A stretch of DNA of 56,531 nt from Gammaproteobacteria bacterium (GCA_016744375.1 JADGEM010000024.1:1-56531), one strand, 5' to 3'; positions 39,454 to 48,512 are shown, counted from the first letter of the stretch. Notes: generated by a model from the letters alone, not told the origin. Numbers and translations: made by a program.

Positions 39454-40416
39454 TTATTTTCCAGGTACTGCCTGTAACTCCTTCGGCAAGGAAAAAACAA
39501 CCGTTTCTTTTTCTCCTGACTCAATATTTTTAACATTAATACCTTGTTGTCTAAGGAATGCAACCACCTCTTCCACCAGGTACTCTGGCGCTGAAGCACC
39601 CGCAGTGACACCAACTGAGTGACATTTCTCCAGCCACTTTTTATCTATTTCATTTGCTGAGTCAATAAGATAAGCATCTGCCCCCTGTTTTTGAGCAACT
39701 TCTTTCAAGCGGTTTGAGTTAGAACTATTCGGAGAACCAACAACTAAAATCAAATCAGCTGTTTGTGACATTTTTTTCACAGCATCCTGTCGACTCTGGG
39801 TGGCATAACAGATGTCATTTTTTTTAGGACCCGTTATTTTTGGGAATTTAGCTTTCAGAGCACCGATAATGTCATAGGTATCATCCATCGATAGTGTCGT
39901 CTGACTGACATAGGCTAATTTCTCAGGGTTATTAACATTCAGCGGTGCCACATCTTCGGGGGTTTCAATCAGGTAAATATCACCCCCGTGCTGGTGTTCA
40001 TATTGCCCCATGGTGCCTTCAACTTCCGGGTGGCCTGCATGACCGATAAGAATACACTCAATACCAACTTTACTAAAACGAGTCACCTCAAGATGAACCT
40101 TAGTAACTAATGGGCAGGTCGCATCAAATACTTTGACATCACGAGCACCCGCTTCTTCTTTAACCGCTCTGGAAACCCCATGAGCACTAAAAATGACAAT
40201 CATGCCATCAGGCACATCACTGAGTTCATCCACAAATACGGCTCCACGATTTTTTAATGACTCTACTACGGCACGATTATGGACCACTTCATGACGTACG
40301 TAGATGGGAGCACCGAACAAGGTCAATGCTCGTTCCACAATTTCAATCGCTCGATCAACACCGGCACAAAAACCTCGTGGGTTGGCTAATTTAAGCTGCA
40401 TTTGTTTTATATGCAT
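39454..40416 (-). CDS. ispH: 4-hydroxy-3-methylbut-2-enyl diphosphate reductase
   Basis: IspH (LytB) makes IPP and DMAPP in the last step of the MEP pathway through an iron-sulfur cluster. The three cluster cysteines are Cys17 ([14 protein letters not shown]), Cys101 ([12 protein letters not shown]) and Cys203 ([11 protein letters not shown]). [10 protein letters not shown] carries the conserved Glu region. Length 320 is normal. An AAGGA before the first ATG supports this start. It lies between fkpB and the minor pilins, a neighbourhood shared with many gammaproteobacteria. Confidence 0.98.
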   Translation of the reverse strand: MHIKQMQLKLANPRGFCAGVDRAIEIVERALTLFGAPIYVRHEVVHNRAVVESLKNRGAVFVDELSDVPDGMIVIFSAHGVSRAVKEEAGARDVKVFDATCPLVTKVHLEVTRFSKVGIECILIGHAGHPEVEGTMGQYEHQHGGDIYLIETPEDVAPLNVNNPEKLAYVSQTTLSMDDTYDIIGALKAKFPKITGPKKNDICYATQSRQDAVKKMSQTADLILVVGSPNSSNSNRLKEVAQKQGADAYLIDSANEIDKKWLEKCHSVGVTAGASAPEYLVEEVVAFLRQQGINVKNIESGEKETVVFSLPKELQAVPGK

Positions 40417-40471
40417 ACATATCCTTCATTTTAACTGGAGCAATAGTCTGACAAAAAAATCAGATTGCTCC
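40417..40471 (-). promoter_or_regulatory. 5' leader hairpin of ispH
   Basis: On the minus strand GGAGCAATCTGA (rc of 40460-40471) pairs with TCAGACTATTGCTCC (rc of 40437-40451), with three bulged bases and a T-rich loop. It stands directly before the AAGGA ribosome site of ispH and resembles a leader hairpin that could mask or expose it. A terminator is unlikely because no T-run follows the stem in the ispH direction. Confidence 0.45.
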
Positions 40472-40516
40472 TACAATTTTATCAGATATTTCTTGTGGTA
40501 CTAAAAAATGGAACAC

Positions 40517-40522
40517 ATTATA
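40517..40522 (-). promoter_or_regulatory. Candidate -10 box of ispH
   Basis: The minus strand reads a perfect TATAAT here, which would start transcription about 95 bases before the ispH ATG and include the hairpin. The -35 region at 40540-40545 is poor, so the call is tentative. Confidence 0.35.
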
Positions 40523-40762
40523 CTCTTTATCAGCCTGAAAAGTGCCTGAAGGAACAGGACAAACCAGACTAATAAATACTGTACAGTTTAGGCCCTTATG
40601 AAAAAATAAACATCAATCCAGTAAGGACGATTTTCTCAGGGTAAGCACAAAAATAATTTTTCTAGATTAAAGTGCTCTAAACATAGAAATGGACATTTAT
40701 AATGTGCAGTATGTAAGATGGAACTTAATAGAGTTTTGGCAGGATGCCATAATTTAAAAATT
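40523..40762. other. Gene-free spacer between ispH and fkpB
   Basis: Together with the flanking pieces, the ispH-fkpB gap spans 530 bp. This part is AT-rich, with short palindromes such as ACTGTACAGT near 40588. It shows no frame with coding character, no RNA fold I recognise and no match to the dispersed repeat of this window. Confidence 0.5.
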
Positions 40763-40787
40763 GGCACTATTTATACTCAATAGTGCC
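40763..40787 (-). terminator. Hairpin, probable terminator of the lspA-fkpB run
   Basis: GGCACTATT (40763-40771) and AATAGTGCC (40779-40787) form a perfect 9-bp stem with a 7-base loop. On the minus strand AATTTTTAAA follows, a moderate T-run, about 160 bases after the fkpB stop. On the plus strand TGTTTTC follows, so it may act both ways. Confidence 0.5.
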
Positions 40788-40822
40788 TGTTTTCAGGAGT
40801 TTTAGACTATCATACAGATGAA

Positions 40823-40954
40823 ATGAATAAGATAATATGTTCGACTCTAATGGAAGTTCGTACCAGTGAGGAAAAAGCAATCAAAGCAGCAAGCTCTGTT
40901 GAACATCCCGGTCTAAACAGCAAAATGGCACTTGTTGAAACAAAGATTATTTAA
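40823..40954 (+). other. Small open frame (43 codons), possibly a gene remnant
   Basis: A frame from ATG 40823 to TAA 40954 encodes 43 residues, including MEVRTSEEKAIKAASSVEH and PGLNSKMALVETKII. The composition looks protein-like and the frame stays open upstream to 40784 without a start. The only Shine-Dalgarno-like AGGAG (40796-40800) is 23 bases away, too far. It overlaps the end of fkpB by 8 bp on the other strand. I do not recognise the product. A decayed fragment is more likely than a working peptide gene. Confidence 0.3.
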
Positions 40955-41396
40955 TATCGATAATCTCAACTGAAAAAATAACTTCATGTCCTGCCAGTGG
41001 ATGGTTGAAATCCACAAGCACTTTATCTTCTTCAATTTCCACCAGAATACCTGGAACCTGATCGCCTGCCGGGGTGCCAAACTCAATCATTAGACCTTCT
41101 TCAAGCTCAACATCCAGAGCGAATTCTGATCTATCCATCCAGTGCTTATTATCTTCATCAGGGAAGCCAAAGGTATCACGGGGATCCAGACTAACCTGCT
41201 GTTTATCACCGACAGATAAGCCCATAATCACTTGCTCCAGAGCACTGATCATGGAACCATCCCCCATGGTAAACGTCATGGGTTCACCGTCTTGTGTACC
41301 ATCAACAGCAGTGCCATCAGCCAGAGTAAGGCTGAAATGAATAGTAACGGAACTGTCGTTATCAACTTGTTTTTTACTTGAATCAGGAGTTATCAA
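40947..41396 (-). CDS. fkpB: FKBP-type peptidyl-prolyl isomerase FkpB (SlpA)
   Basis: FkpB is a small cytoplasmic FKBP with an inserted-in-flap chaperone domain that helps protein folding. The family start is VTIHFSLTLADGTAVDGT, then MITALEQ-like MISALEQVIMGLSVGDKQQVSLDPRDTFG and the C-terminal VDFNHPLAGHEVIFSVEIIDI. Length 149 equals the E. coli protein. The start is a TTG (41396) with AAAGGG seven bases upstream; no ATG occurs within the first 39 codons. It is the gene after lspA, as in E. coli. Confidence 0.94.
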   Translation of the reverse strand: MITPDSSKKQVDNDSSVTIHFSLTLADGTAVDGTQDGEPMTFTMGDGSMISALEQVIMGLSVGDKQQVSLDPRDTFGFPDEDNKHWMDRSEFALDVELEEGLMIEFGTPAGDQVPGILVEIEEDKVLVDFNHPLAGHEVIFSVEIIDIK

Positions 41397-41518
41397 TGCT
41401 TACCCTTTAATTATATCGTTAATTTTCAAATACATATCTAATGAACACTGTCATTGCAGATCGCCCTTCAGGGAGTCAATTAACGGGCTAATGCCCGACC
41501 TCCTTTAAACATCAGTTC

Positions 41519-42085
41519 TTAATCTGATGAAATCTTTTTTTCTGCTAAAGACTTTTTATCCGCTGAAGGCTCATGTTTAGCTGAAGGGTCTTTGTCATCC
41601 GCTAAAGGCTCTTTACAAAAAAACGCATCAATAATAAGCATAAATGCACCGATGCTAATCGCCATGTCTGCAACATTAAAGGCCGGCCAGTGCATGGGCT
41701 GGGTTTGGGGGTTGCTCTGGTAGTAGAAATCCAGGAAATCAACCACATAGCCCAGGGTTAATCGGTCCCAGAGATTGCCTAGCGCACCGCCGAGAACTAG
41801 AGCAAGGGAAATTGCAAGCCAACGCTCATGAATCTGGAGACGCTTCATCCAGAAAAAAATCACCGCACTGACCACAAGTGCAATAATAGCAAAAAACCAT
41901 CTCTGCCAGCCTGATTCATTTGCCAGAAAACTGAATGCTGCACCCGAATTATGTGCCAGAGTCAGATTAAACCAGCCGGGTATTACCGATAGGGTTTCAT
42001 ATAAACTAAAATTCTGACTAATAACTGCTTTTGTACTCAGATCCAGGGCAATAATGAGTGCGGTCAACCATAACCATTTCAACAT
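41519..42085 (-). CDS. lspA: Lipoprotein signal peptidase LspA with a repetitive C-terminal tail
   Basis: LspA cleaves the signal peptide of lipoproteins in the inner membrane. Four transmembrane segments lie at about 5-25, 63-80, 89-106 and 136-156. The catalytic aspartates are Asp116 (GYVVDFLDF) and Asp140 (FNVADMAISIG); NSGAAFSF and GGALGNLWDR are also present. The first 157 residues make a full LspA. Residues 158-188 are an added hydrophilic tail of near-repeats (KEPLADDKDPSAKHEPSAD) encoded by an 18-bp minisatellite; LspA proteins usually end soon after the last helix. The tail should lie in the cytoplasm. The gene is preceded by ileS and followed by fkpB. Confidence 0.96.
   Translation of the reverse strand: MLKWLWLTALIIALDLSTKAVISQNFSLYETLSVIPGWFNLTLAHNSGAAFSFLANESGWQRWFFAIIALVVSAVIFFWMKRLQIHERWLAISLALVLGGALGNLWDRLTLGYVVDFLDFYYQSNPQTQPMHWPAFNVADMAISIGAFMLIIDAFFCKEPLADDKDPSAKHEPSADKKSLAEKKISSD
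41544..41618 (-). repeat. 18-bp minisatellite encoding the LspA tail (4 units)
   Basis: Units on the plus strand start at 41544, 41562, 41580 and 41601 and have 18, 18, 21 and 18 bases. Each begins GCTRAAGRSTC or a near variant. The clearest unit, GCTGAAGGCTCATGTTTA (41562-41579), matches the unit at 42111-42128, outside the gene, at 16 of 18 bases. All units keep the reading frame. Confidence 0.85.
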
Positions 42086-42087
42086 AA

Positions 42088-42160
42088 GCTGTTTAGGCTC
42101 CTGATACTGTGCTGAAGGCTCATATTTGGCTGAAGGCTCTTATTTGGCTGAAGGCTCCTA
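42088..42160 (-). repeat. 18-bp minisatellite filling the ileS-lspA gap
   Basis: GCTGAAGGCTCATATTTG (42111-42128) and GCTGAAGGCTCTTATTTG (42129-42146) differ at one base. A third partial unit GCTGAAGGCTCCTAG (42147-42161) holds the ileS stop codon. A degenerate unit lies at 42088-42110. The array occupies nearly all of the gap before lspA and is of the same family as the repeat in the lspA 3' end. Confidence 0.85.
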
Positions 42161-44971
42161 GGCATAATGGCGAACTTCACCCTCACCGGAAACATTTTCC
42201 ACACAGCGGCCGCAGAGTTCAGGATGTTCACTATTGCGGCCAACATCTTCTCGATGGTGCCAGCAGCGAACACACTTAGTCTGTTCAGAAGCTTTTACGC
42301 TTAAGGCGACTCCGGGGAGTTCTTCCAATTCAACCGCCTCTTCAGGCTTGTCTGCGAAATCATGCAAACGGACTTCGGAAGTGATCAGAACAAATCGTAA
42401 TTCATTTTCCAGTTTGGCTAACAGTGCCTTATTTGGTGCATCACAATACAGATCCACTTCAGCATCCAGCGAAGAACCAATGGTTTTGTCAGAGCGAAGT
42501 TTTTCCATCTCTTTACTGCAGGCAACACGAACTTTTAAAATCTGTTGCCAAAAGGTATCATCCATTTCATCCTGAACTTCTCCAGGAAATGCATACCAGG
42601 TTTCAAAGAAAACAGACTCCGTATGCTCTCCGGGAATAAAATCCCAAAGCTCCTCCGCAGTAAAACTCAGAATCGGGGCAATCCAACGGGTCATGGCTTC
42701 AATAATATGATGCAGAGACGTTTGCGCCGAACGCCGAGCAATACTATCTTCCTGAGTTGTATACTGACGATCCTTGATCACATCCAGATAAAATGCCCCC
42801 AGATCCATGGCGCAGAAATTATGGACTTTCTGATAAACCAGATGAAATTCATATTGCTCATAAGCAGCAATAATCTCCTGCTGCAAATACTCTGCTTTGA
42901 CGAGAATCCAGCGATCAAGTGGCAGCATGCTTGCTACAGCAACGCGATTTTCAGATGGGTCGAAACCATCCATATTAGCCAGCATAAAGCGTGCAGTATT
43001 GCGGATACGGCGATAGGCATCTGCAGTTCGTTTTAAAATTTCATCCGATACCGTGATTTCACCAGTATAGTCTGTTGATGAAACCCAGAGTCTGAGAATA
43101 TCAGCCCCCAAAGTTTTCATAATTTTCTGCGGTGCAACAACATTACCCTTTGATTTGGACATTTTTTTGCCCTGAGCATCCACAACAAAACCATGCGTCA
43201 GAACTTCTTTATAGGGGGCCACATCATTAACGGCTACTGAAGTCAGTAAGGAGGACTGAAACCAGCCTCGATGCTGATCAGAACCTTCAAGATAGAGATC
43301 CGCTGGAAACTGCAGCTCTTCTCGTTCATTAATCACACAGGCATGGGTTACACCAGAATCAAACCAGACATCCAGAGTGTCCATTACTTTACTGTAATTT
43401 TTAGCATCATCACCAATCAGCTCTGCCGCATCCAGTTCAAACCAGTCATCAATACCATTTTCAGACACTCGTTGAGCGACTGTTTCAATCAGCTTAGCCG
43501 TATCAGGATGCAGTTCCTGTGTTTCATTATGAACAAACACTGCAATAGGCACCCCCCAGGTCCTCTGGCGGGAAATACACCAATCCGGCCGACTCTCCAT
43601 CATCCCTTCAATACGAGCCTTACCCCAGTCCGGCAACCAGACTGTTTTTTGTGCCGCCTCAATCGCCAGCCCACGTAAGCCACTTTGATCCATACTGATA
43701 AACCACTGCGGTGTAGCACGAAACATAATAGGGGTTTTATGACGCCAGCAATGAGGATAACTGTGCAAAAGCTCTTCATAATTCAGCAGGACACCCTTCT
43801 CTTTGAGAACGTCCACAACCATTGGATTGGCTTTAAAAATGTGCTGACCTTCAAATAATTCAGTGCCACTGACAAAACAGCCATTAGGCCCAACCGGATT
43901 ATCGACTTCAAGATCATATTTGAGACCCACACTATAATCTTCCTGGCCATGTCCCGGAGCAGTATGGACCGCTCCTGTACCCGAATCAGCAGTCACATGC
44001 TCACCCAGTATAACCGGCACCTGACGCTCATAGAACGGGTGTTGTAATTTCTGATGTTCCAGTTCAGCCCCTTTGCAACGACCCAGTACTTCAAAATCTT
44101 CAACACCATAGCGATTCATCGCACTTTCATAGAGATCTTCAGCCAGGATCAATCGATCCATTCCGGTATTCACCAGAACATAGTCAAAGTCAGCATGCAG
44201 GGCAACCGCCTGGTTCGCCGGTAAAGTCCAGGGCGTTGTGGTCCAGATAACAGCACTGATTTTCAAATCGGAATCTGCTGCACCAAAAATTGACTGCACC
44301 GCTGACTGATCAATCACTTCAAAACGCACATCAATAGCCGGAGATTTTTTATCTTCGTACTCAACTTCAGCTTCTGCCAAAGCCGAACCACAGTCAGTGC
44401 ACCAATGAACCGGCTTGGAGCCTTTATGCAAATGCCCCTTATCAATAATTTTACCCAGTGTACGGATGATATTGGCTTCAAAATGGTAGTCCATAGTCAA
44501 ATATGGATTATCCCAATCCCCCATAACACCAAGGCGTTTAAAATCTTCTTTTTGTCCGGTCACTTGTTTGCGAGCATAGTCACGACAGCCATTTCGGAAT
44601 GTCTTAACATCCACTTTAACACCCGGCTTGCCCAGTTTTTTCTCAACATTCAGCTCAATCGGTAAACCATGACAATCCCAGCCAGGAATATAGGGCGCAT
44701 CATAGCCACCAAGAGTTTGAGATTTAATAATAATATCTTTAAGGATCTTGTTAACCGCATGGCCAATATGAATATTGCCATTGGCATAAGGAGGGCCGTC
44801 ATGTAAAATAAATTTTGGACGCCCTGCGGCGATTTTACGCAATTTGTTATAAAGATCATTCTCTTCCCACTGTTTCAACATATTGGGTTCACGCTGAGCC
44901 AGATTTCCCTTCATAGCAAATTTGGTCTTAGGTAAGTTCAAAGTTTCTTTATAGATATTCTGCTTACTCAC
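42158..44971 (-). CDS. ileS: Isoleucyl-tRNA synthetase
   Basis: IleS charges tRNA-Ile and edits valine. The class I signatures are [16 protein letters not shown] (HIGH) near residue 62 and [12 protein letters not shown] (KMSKS) near 605. The editing domain and the C-terminal zinc finger with four cysteines ([10 protein letters not shown] and CGRCVENV, about 901-925) are present; this is the eubacterial type with a zinc tail. Length 937 matches the E. coli enzyme (938). The GTG start follows a purine-rich GAGAGAGAG stretch. The stop codon lies in an 18-bp repeat unit. Confidence 0.98.
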   Translation of the reverse strand: MSKQNIYKETLNLPKTKFAMKGNLAQREPNMLKQWEENDLYNKLRKIAAGRPKFILHDGPPYANGNIHIGHAVNKILKDIIIKSQTLGGYDAPYIPGWDCHGLPIELNVEKKLGKPGVKVDVKTFRNGCRDYARKQVTGQKEDFKRLGVMGDWDNPYLTMDYHFEANIIRTLGKIIDKGHLHKGSKPVHWCTDCGSALAEAEVEYEDKKSPAIDVRFEVIDQSAVQSIFGAADSDLKISAVIWTTTPWTLPANQAVALHADFDYVLVNTGMDRLILAEDLYESAMNRYGVEDFEVLGRCKGAELEHQKLQHPFYERQVPVILGEHVTADSGTGAVHTAPGHGQEDYSVGLKYDLEVDNPVGPNGCFVSGTELFEGQHIFKANPMVVDVLKEKGVLLNYEELLHSYPHCWRHKTPIMFRATPQWFISMDQSGLRGLAIEAAQKTVWLPDWGKARIEGMMESRPDWCISRQRTWGVPIAVFVHNETQELHPDTAKLIETVAQRVSENGIDDWFELDAAELIGDDAKNYSKVMDTLDVWFDSGVTHACVINEREELQFPADLYLEGSDQHRGWFQSSLLTSVAVNDVAPYKEVLTHGFVVDAQGKKMSKSKGNVVAPQKIMKTLGADILRLWVSSTDYTGEITVSDEILKRTADAYRRIRNTARFMLANMDGFDPSENRVAVASMLPLDRWILVKAEYLQQEIIAAYEQYEFHLVYQKVHNFCAMDLGAFYLDVIKDRQYTTQEDSIARRSAQTSLHHIIEAMTRWIAPILSFTAEELWDFIPGEHTESVFFETWYAFPGEVQDEMDDTFWQQILKVRVACSKEMEKLRSDKTIGSSLDAEVDLYCDAPNKALLAKLENELRFVLITSEVRLHDFADKPEEAVELEELPGVALSVKASEQTKCVRCWHHREDVGRNSEHPELCGRCVENVSGEGEVRHYA

Positions 44972-45015
44972 TGCTCTCTCTCTTTCTTGAAGATACTTTT
45001 TTGTAACACTATTTT

Positions 45016-45984
45016 TTAAGCTGAAACAAAATATTTTTTTGCTTCAACTGCATCATTTAAAATCTGTTCTTTTAAAATTTCAAAAGAATCAAACTTCATT
45101 TCGTCCCGAATTTTATGTAAAAAATCCACATGGACCAGCTTGCCGTATAAATCACCATCAAAATCAAACAGGTGCACTTCAAGCAAACCTTTTTTACCAT
45201 CAACTGTTGGCCGATACCCAATATTAGCAATGCCATTAATACCCTGTCTTTCCGAGGCATCAGCAAGAGTATTTTTACACACGCCCAAATCCTTTCCCCA
45301 TAGTCTCACAGCAAAGACTCCGGATACTGCCGGTGTCTTTCTATGCAAAGGAACATTAGCTGTCGGGAAACCAATAGTACGACCCCGCTTAGCACCATGC
45401 TGAATATGACCGGACATCCAGTAAGGCCGCTTTAATAAAGTTCGCGTTAATTCCATATCACCCACTTCAAGCGCATGACGAATTCGAGTACTGCTGACCC
45501 GTTCATTATTAATTGAAAAGGTCGGAGTATTTTCTACTTCAAAACCAAATTCACGACCACTTTTTTGCAATGTCTTAAAATTGCCACCGCGATCTTTGCC
45601 AAACTGAAAGTCATCACCCACTTGCAAATATTGAACACCCAGCTTATCAACCAGGATTTTTTTTACAAAAACATCAGCACTGAGCTGGCAAAATGCCGGA
45701 TTAAAATGAATCACCAGCAATTTATCAATACCGCAGTCTGCAATGACTTCAGCTTTATCTCTAAAACGGGTCAGCCGGGCAGGTGCACTTTGAGGGGCAA
45801 AAAATTCCTGTGGCTGTGGCTCAAAAATAATAACCAATGAAGCTAACTGACGACTCTGTGCCGTTTGAGTTAACTGGGTCAGGATATGCTGGTGGCCGCT
45901 ATGAACCCCATCAAAATTACCAATCGTAGCAGCACAGCCATTTTTCTGCCGGCTTAAATTGTGCAATCCACGAATTATTTCCAT
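45016..45984 (-). CDS. ribF: Bifunctional riboflavin kinase / FAD synthetase
   Basis: RibF makes FMN and then FAD from riboflavin. The N-terminal nucleotidyltransferase has [17 protein letters not shown] and [13 protein letters not shown]; the C-terminal kinase has [13 protein letters not shown] and [11 protein letters not shown], ending LEVHLFDF. Length 322 is normal. ATG at 45984 yields the usual [10 protein letters not shown] start. It lies between murJ and ileS, its usual place. No FMN riboswitch is seen before it. Confidence 0.97.
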   Translation of the reverse strand: MEIIRGLHNLSRQKNGCAATIGNFDGVHSGHQHILTQLTQTAQSRQLASLVIIFEPQPQEFFAPQSAPARLTRFRDKAEVIADCGIDKLLVIHFNPAFCQLSADVFVKKILVDKLGVQYLQVGDDFQFGKDRGGNFKTLQKSGREFGFEVENTPTFSINNERVSSTRIRHALEVGDMELTRTLLKRPYWMSGHIQHGAKRGRTIGFPTANVPLHRKTPAVSGVFAVRLWGKDLGVCKNTLADASERQGINGIANIGYRPTVDGKKGLLEVHLFDFDGDLYGKLVHVDFLHKIRDEMKFDSFEILKEQILNDAVEAKKYFVSA

Positions 45985-46103
45985 TTCCCGTCTCGTACCC
46001 TATAAATTAAGTGACTGACTACTGCTTATTAAAAAGCCTCGGATAGACCTATGGTAAAACCTGTGATTTTACAACAATATGATCGCTTAGAGTAGAATTG
46101 TTT

Positions 46104-47657
46104 TTACTTCGCAGGGAGAAAGTTTCGCTTTCGCACGCCCAAAACAAACAAGCAGGCAAAATAAGCAACCATTGCAAGGCCTATACTAAACAGCAACTGT
46201 ATAATTTGCTCTGAAGTAGACCAGCTCAGCCATTGTTCAATACTATATCGATCAATCCATAAAATCATCAACATGACACTATTACCCACAACTACCTGTA
46301 GCCAGACCCTGGCCCAGCCATTTGCAGGTGAATAAACACCATGCTTACGTAACCAGCGGTACAGTAGAAAGGCATTACTGAACGCAGAAATAGAGGTCGC
46401 TATCGCCAGACCAGCATGAGCCCCAGGATAATCCATCATAAACCATGGCACAACGATCAATATATTAAATACCATATTAATCACCAGAGCTTTAATACCA
46501 ATTTTAACCGGAGTTTTAGTATCCTGGCGTGAGTAAAATCCGGGTAATAGCACTTTTACTAAAATAAAGCCCACCAGACCAAAACTATACGCCATCAAGC
46601 TCATGGCTGACATTTCAATGTCAATTTTAAGAAACTTATCACTACCAAAGAGAGTGGTAATAATGGGTGCCGCCAGCATAAACAAGCCCACAGCAGATGG
46701 TACGCCAAGATAAATAACCCATCGAATGGCTTTATCCAAAGTCGCAGAAAATTCCTCTTTAGACTCTGCCACATGCTGTTTAGACAAACTGGGTAAAATG
46801 ACCGTGGCCAATGCCACACCCAGAATTCCCAGTGGAAACTCCATTAAACGATCTGAATAATACAGCCAGGAAATACTTCCCGTCACTAGCATTGAAGCAA
46901 TAATAGTGTCTAACAATAAGTTAATCTGCGCCACTGAGGCGCCAAAAATTGCAGGCAACATCAGCTTAAGAATCTTTTTTACCCCGCCATGCTGCGGATT
47001 CCAGCGAGGCCATCTTAGAAACCCCATCCGCCCGATAAAAGGTAATTGAAACAATAGCTGCAGCAAGCCGGAAAAAAACACACCAATGGCCAGCCCCATA
47101 ACTGGCTCATCCATCATTGGAACAACCCAGAAGGTTGCCGAGATCAAGACCAGATTGAGTAACACCGGCGTAAATGCTGGCACAGCAAACTGACCATAAG
47201 TATTTAAAATACCACCGGCAAAAGCCACTAGAGAAATAAAGAAAATATAAGGAAAAGTGATCCGCAGGAGGTTAACCGTTAATTCATACTTGGACTGATC
47301 CTGAGAATCCAGATAACCCGGTGCAAAAATCATAATGACAATCGGCGCAGCAATCACACCAACCAGAGTAATAAGAAAAAGCCAGCCGCCTAAAGTGCCT
47401 GAGACATGCTGAATCAGATCAGCTACCGCCTCTTTGTCCCCCTTTTCTTTATACTCACCCAAGGTGGGCACAAAAGCCTGATTAAATGCACCTTCTGCAA
47501 AGAGACGACGCATAAAATTGGGGATTTTAAAGGCGATTAAAAAAGCATCCATACCAGCAGATGCTGCAAATTCACGAGCAAAAATAACATCCCGGGCAAA
47601 ACCCAGTATTCGTGAAAGCAGTGTCATAAGACCGACAATTAGAGTGGATTTGAACAA
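46104..47657 (-). CDS. murJ: Lipid II flippase MurJ
   Basis: MurJ moves lipid II across the inner membrane for peptidoglycan synthesis. About 14 hydrophobic helices are visible across 517 residues. Conserved blocks are LLSRILGFARDVIFAREF near the start, AFKIPNFMRRLFAEGAFNQAFVPTL and YYSDRLMEFPLGILGVALAT. The coding start is a TTG (47657) by the open frame; AAGGA lies 11 bases upstream. An extra INLK before it would give a more usual N-terminus but no standard start codon, so the start is uncertain. Its upstream side faces the repeat insertion at 47762-48064. Confidence 0.95.
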   Translation of the reverse strand: MFKSTLIVGLMTLLSRILGFARDVIFAREFAASAGMDAFLIAFKIPNFMRRLFAEGAFNQAFVPTLGEYKEKGDKEAVADLIQHVSGTLGGWLFLITLVGVIAAPIVIMIFAPGYLDSQDQSKYELTVNLLRITFPYIFFISLVAFAGGILNTYGQFAVPAFTPVLLNLVLISATFWVVPMMDEPVMGLAIGVFFSGLLQLLFQLPFIGRMGFLRWPRWNPQHGGVKKILKLMLPAIFGASVAQINLLLDTIIASMLVTGSISWLYYSDRLMEFPLGILGVALATVILPSLSKQHVAESKEEFSATLDKAIRWVIYLGVPSAVGLFMLAAPIITTLFGSDKFLKIDIEMSAMSLMAYSFGLVGFILVKVLLPGFYSRQDTKTPVKIGIKALVINMVFNILIVVPWFMMDYPGAHAGLAIATSISAFSNAFLLYRWLRKHGVYSPANGWARVWLQVVVGNSVMLMILWIDRYSIEQWLSWSTSEQIIQLLFSIGLAMVAYFACLFVLGVRKRNFLPAK

Positions 47658-47726
47658 TTTAAGATTGATCCTTTTGTTATGACTTAAAGGCGTTATGGCT
47701 TAAAACAATAAGGTTCATCACATTAT

Positions 47727-47756
47727 TGCATACTTTAAGGTAATCTTAGCTGTCAA
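47727..47756 (-). promoter_or_regulatory. Candidate murJ promoter next to the repeat
   Basis: On the minus strand a consensus TTGACA (47751-47756) and TATGCA (47727-47732) are separated by 18 bases. The -35 hexamer stops six bases before the left end of the repeat copy (47762). The -10 is weak, so the call is moderate. Confidence 0.4.
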
Positions 47757-47761
47757 CTTTA

Positions 47762-48064
47762 TGACCTCAGCGGTGATTTGAGTGTCGCTTAAAATCAAAA
47801 GAATAGTCAAAAGTGTTGGAACTACCTTTGTTTGAGTTATTGTGCTGTGGCTTTACTTTTGACTTTGGGTACTTCCAGTGAGAATAAATGCCTTAAGAGA
47901 CTGTGAGGGAAGCTGGTACAACAAAATGGGGTGTTTGGAGCCATGGATGGCGACAGCAAGCGCTACATGGATGTACTCGCAGCGTCCCCCCAGTTAGTTG
48001 CACCAGCTTCCCTTGCCATCGTTTTATACGCACTTATTCGAACGCTTCCCTTCTTTTGGTTTTA
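47762..48064 (+). mobile_element. Dispersed repeat copy B, a ~300-bp non-coding fold-back element
   Basis: The left end, ACCTCAGCGGTGATTTGAG through TTAAAATCAAAAGAA (47762-47804), recurs at 56408-56447. The right part (47959-48062) recurs at 1-97 and, inverted, at the window end. Both ends share an inverted AAAATCAAAAGAA-like motif (right end TTCTTTTGGTTTT). Internally, GGGAAGCTGGTACAAC (47907-47922) and GTTGCACCAGCTTCCC (47997-48012) pair at 15 of 16 positions. No transposase is encoded. This looks like a MITE-like or REP-like unit, and the mobile call is an inference. It lies between rpsT and murJ. Confidence 0.6.
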
Positions 48065-48110
48065 TAAACCGATATTTTTTTTCAATGCAAAAAAAAGCCG
48101 GACTCAATGA
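47943..48110 (+). other. 55-codon open frame within the repeat, probably not a gene
   Basis: From ATG 47943 to TGA 48110 a frame reads MDGDSKRYMDVLAASPQLVA and onward through a hydrophobic stretch (SLAIVLYALIRTLPFFWF). The frame is not kept in the repeat copy at 1-97 because of an indel, and it runs through the rpsT terminator. It is recorded because similar frames are often annotated as hypothetical proteins. Confidence 0.2.
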
Positions 48111-48122
48111 GACCGGCTTTTT
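48091..48122 (-). terminator. Intrinsic terminator of rpsT
   Basis: The stem GCCGG-A-CTC (48097-48105) pairs with GAG-A-CCGGC (48109-48117), with one A-A mismatch, and has T-runs on both sides. On the minus strand it lies about 45 bases after the rpsT stop and ends in TTTTTT. A bidirectional role is possible. Confidence 0.85.
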
Positions 48123-48164
48123 ATACTACTTAGCCTTTAAGACTGTACACTGACAGCAAACTGC

Positions 48165-48428
48165 TTAGCCAAGTGCTTTAACTTTAGCATTCAGACGGCT
48201 CTTATGACGGGCAGCCTTGTTTTTATGGATAAGTCCCTTACTAACCATAGCATCAATTACAGGTATTGCAGTTTTAAGTGCATTTGCAGCAGAATCTTTA
48301 TCCCCTGCTTCGATTGCATAAGTTGTTGTTTTTAAAACAGTACGAAACTCAGAACGTTTTGCAACGTTTCTGGTACGGCGTTTAATTGCCTGGCGGGCGC
48401 GTTTTTTTGATTGAGCTGAATTGGCCAA
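48165..48428 (-). CDS. rpsT: 30S ribosomal protein S20
   Basis: S20 binds 16S rRNA early in 30S assembly. It is a small (87 residues), very basic helical protein: MANSAQSKKRARQAIKRRTR at the start and GLIHKNKAARHKSRLNAK at the end. The start codon is TTG (UUG in the RNA) with AGGAG 8 bases upstream. E. coli rpsT also starts with UUG, which takes part in its autogenous control, so the same control is likely here. A promoter and terminator flank it, so it is transcribed alone. Confidence 0.98.
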   Translation of the reverse strand: MANSAQSKKRARQAIKRRTRNVAKRSEFRTVLKTTTYAIEAGDKDSAANALKTAIPVIDAMVSKGLIHKNKAARHKSRLNAKVKALG

Positions 48429-48483
48429 AGGTCTTACTCCTAAAATTCTGTGTTAATCTAAAGGCTGATTTTGAAAGCACGAA

Positions 48484-48512
48484 ATTATCCGATATTTTGA
48501 CTAAAAGATCAA
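48484..48512 (-). promoter_or_regulatory. Promoter of rpsT
   Basis: On the minus strand TTGATC (48507-48512) and GATAAT (48484-48489) have a 17-base spacer. Transcription would start about 50 bases before the TTG start. The pair matches sigma-70 at most positions and lies in the gap after proB. Confidence 0.6.

Noticed and set aside
40588..40597. LexA-like box ACTGTACAGT upstream of ispH
   Set aside because: The palindrome lacks the 8-base spacer of the gammaproteobacterial LexA consensus, and ispH is not an SOS gene.
6788..42160. Possible kinship of the GH57 18-bp repeat and the lspA 18-bp repeat
   Set aside because: Both units have 18 bases and share AGGCTCATG, giving HEP in both proteins, but the other half differs. 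Nine shared bases are too few to claim one family.
47943..48110. 55-residue protein gene in repeat copy B
   Set aside because: The frame is not kept in copy A, it has no ribosome site and it runs through the rpsT terminator.
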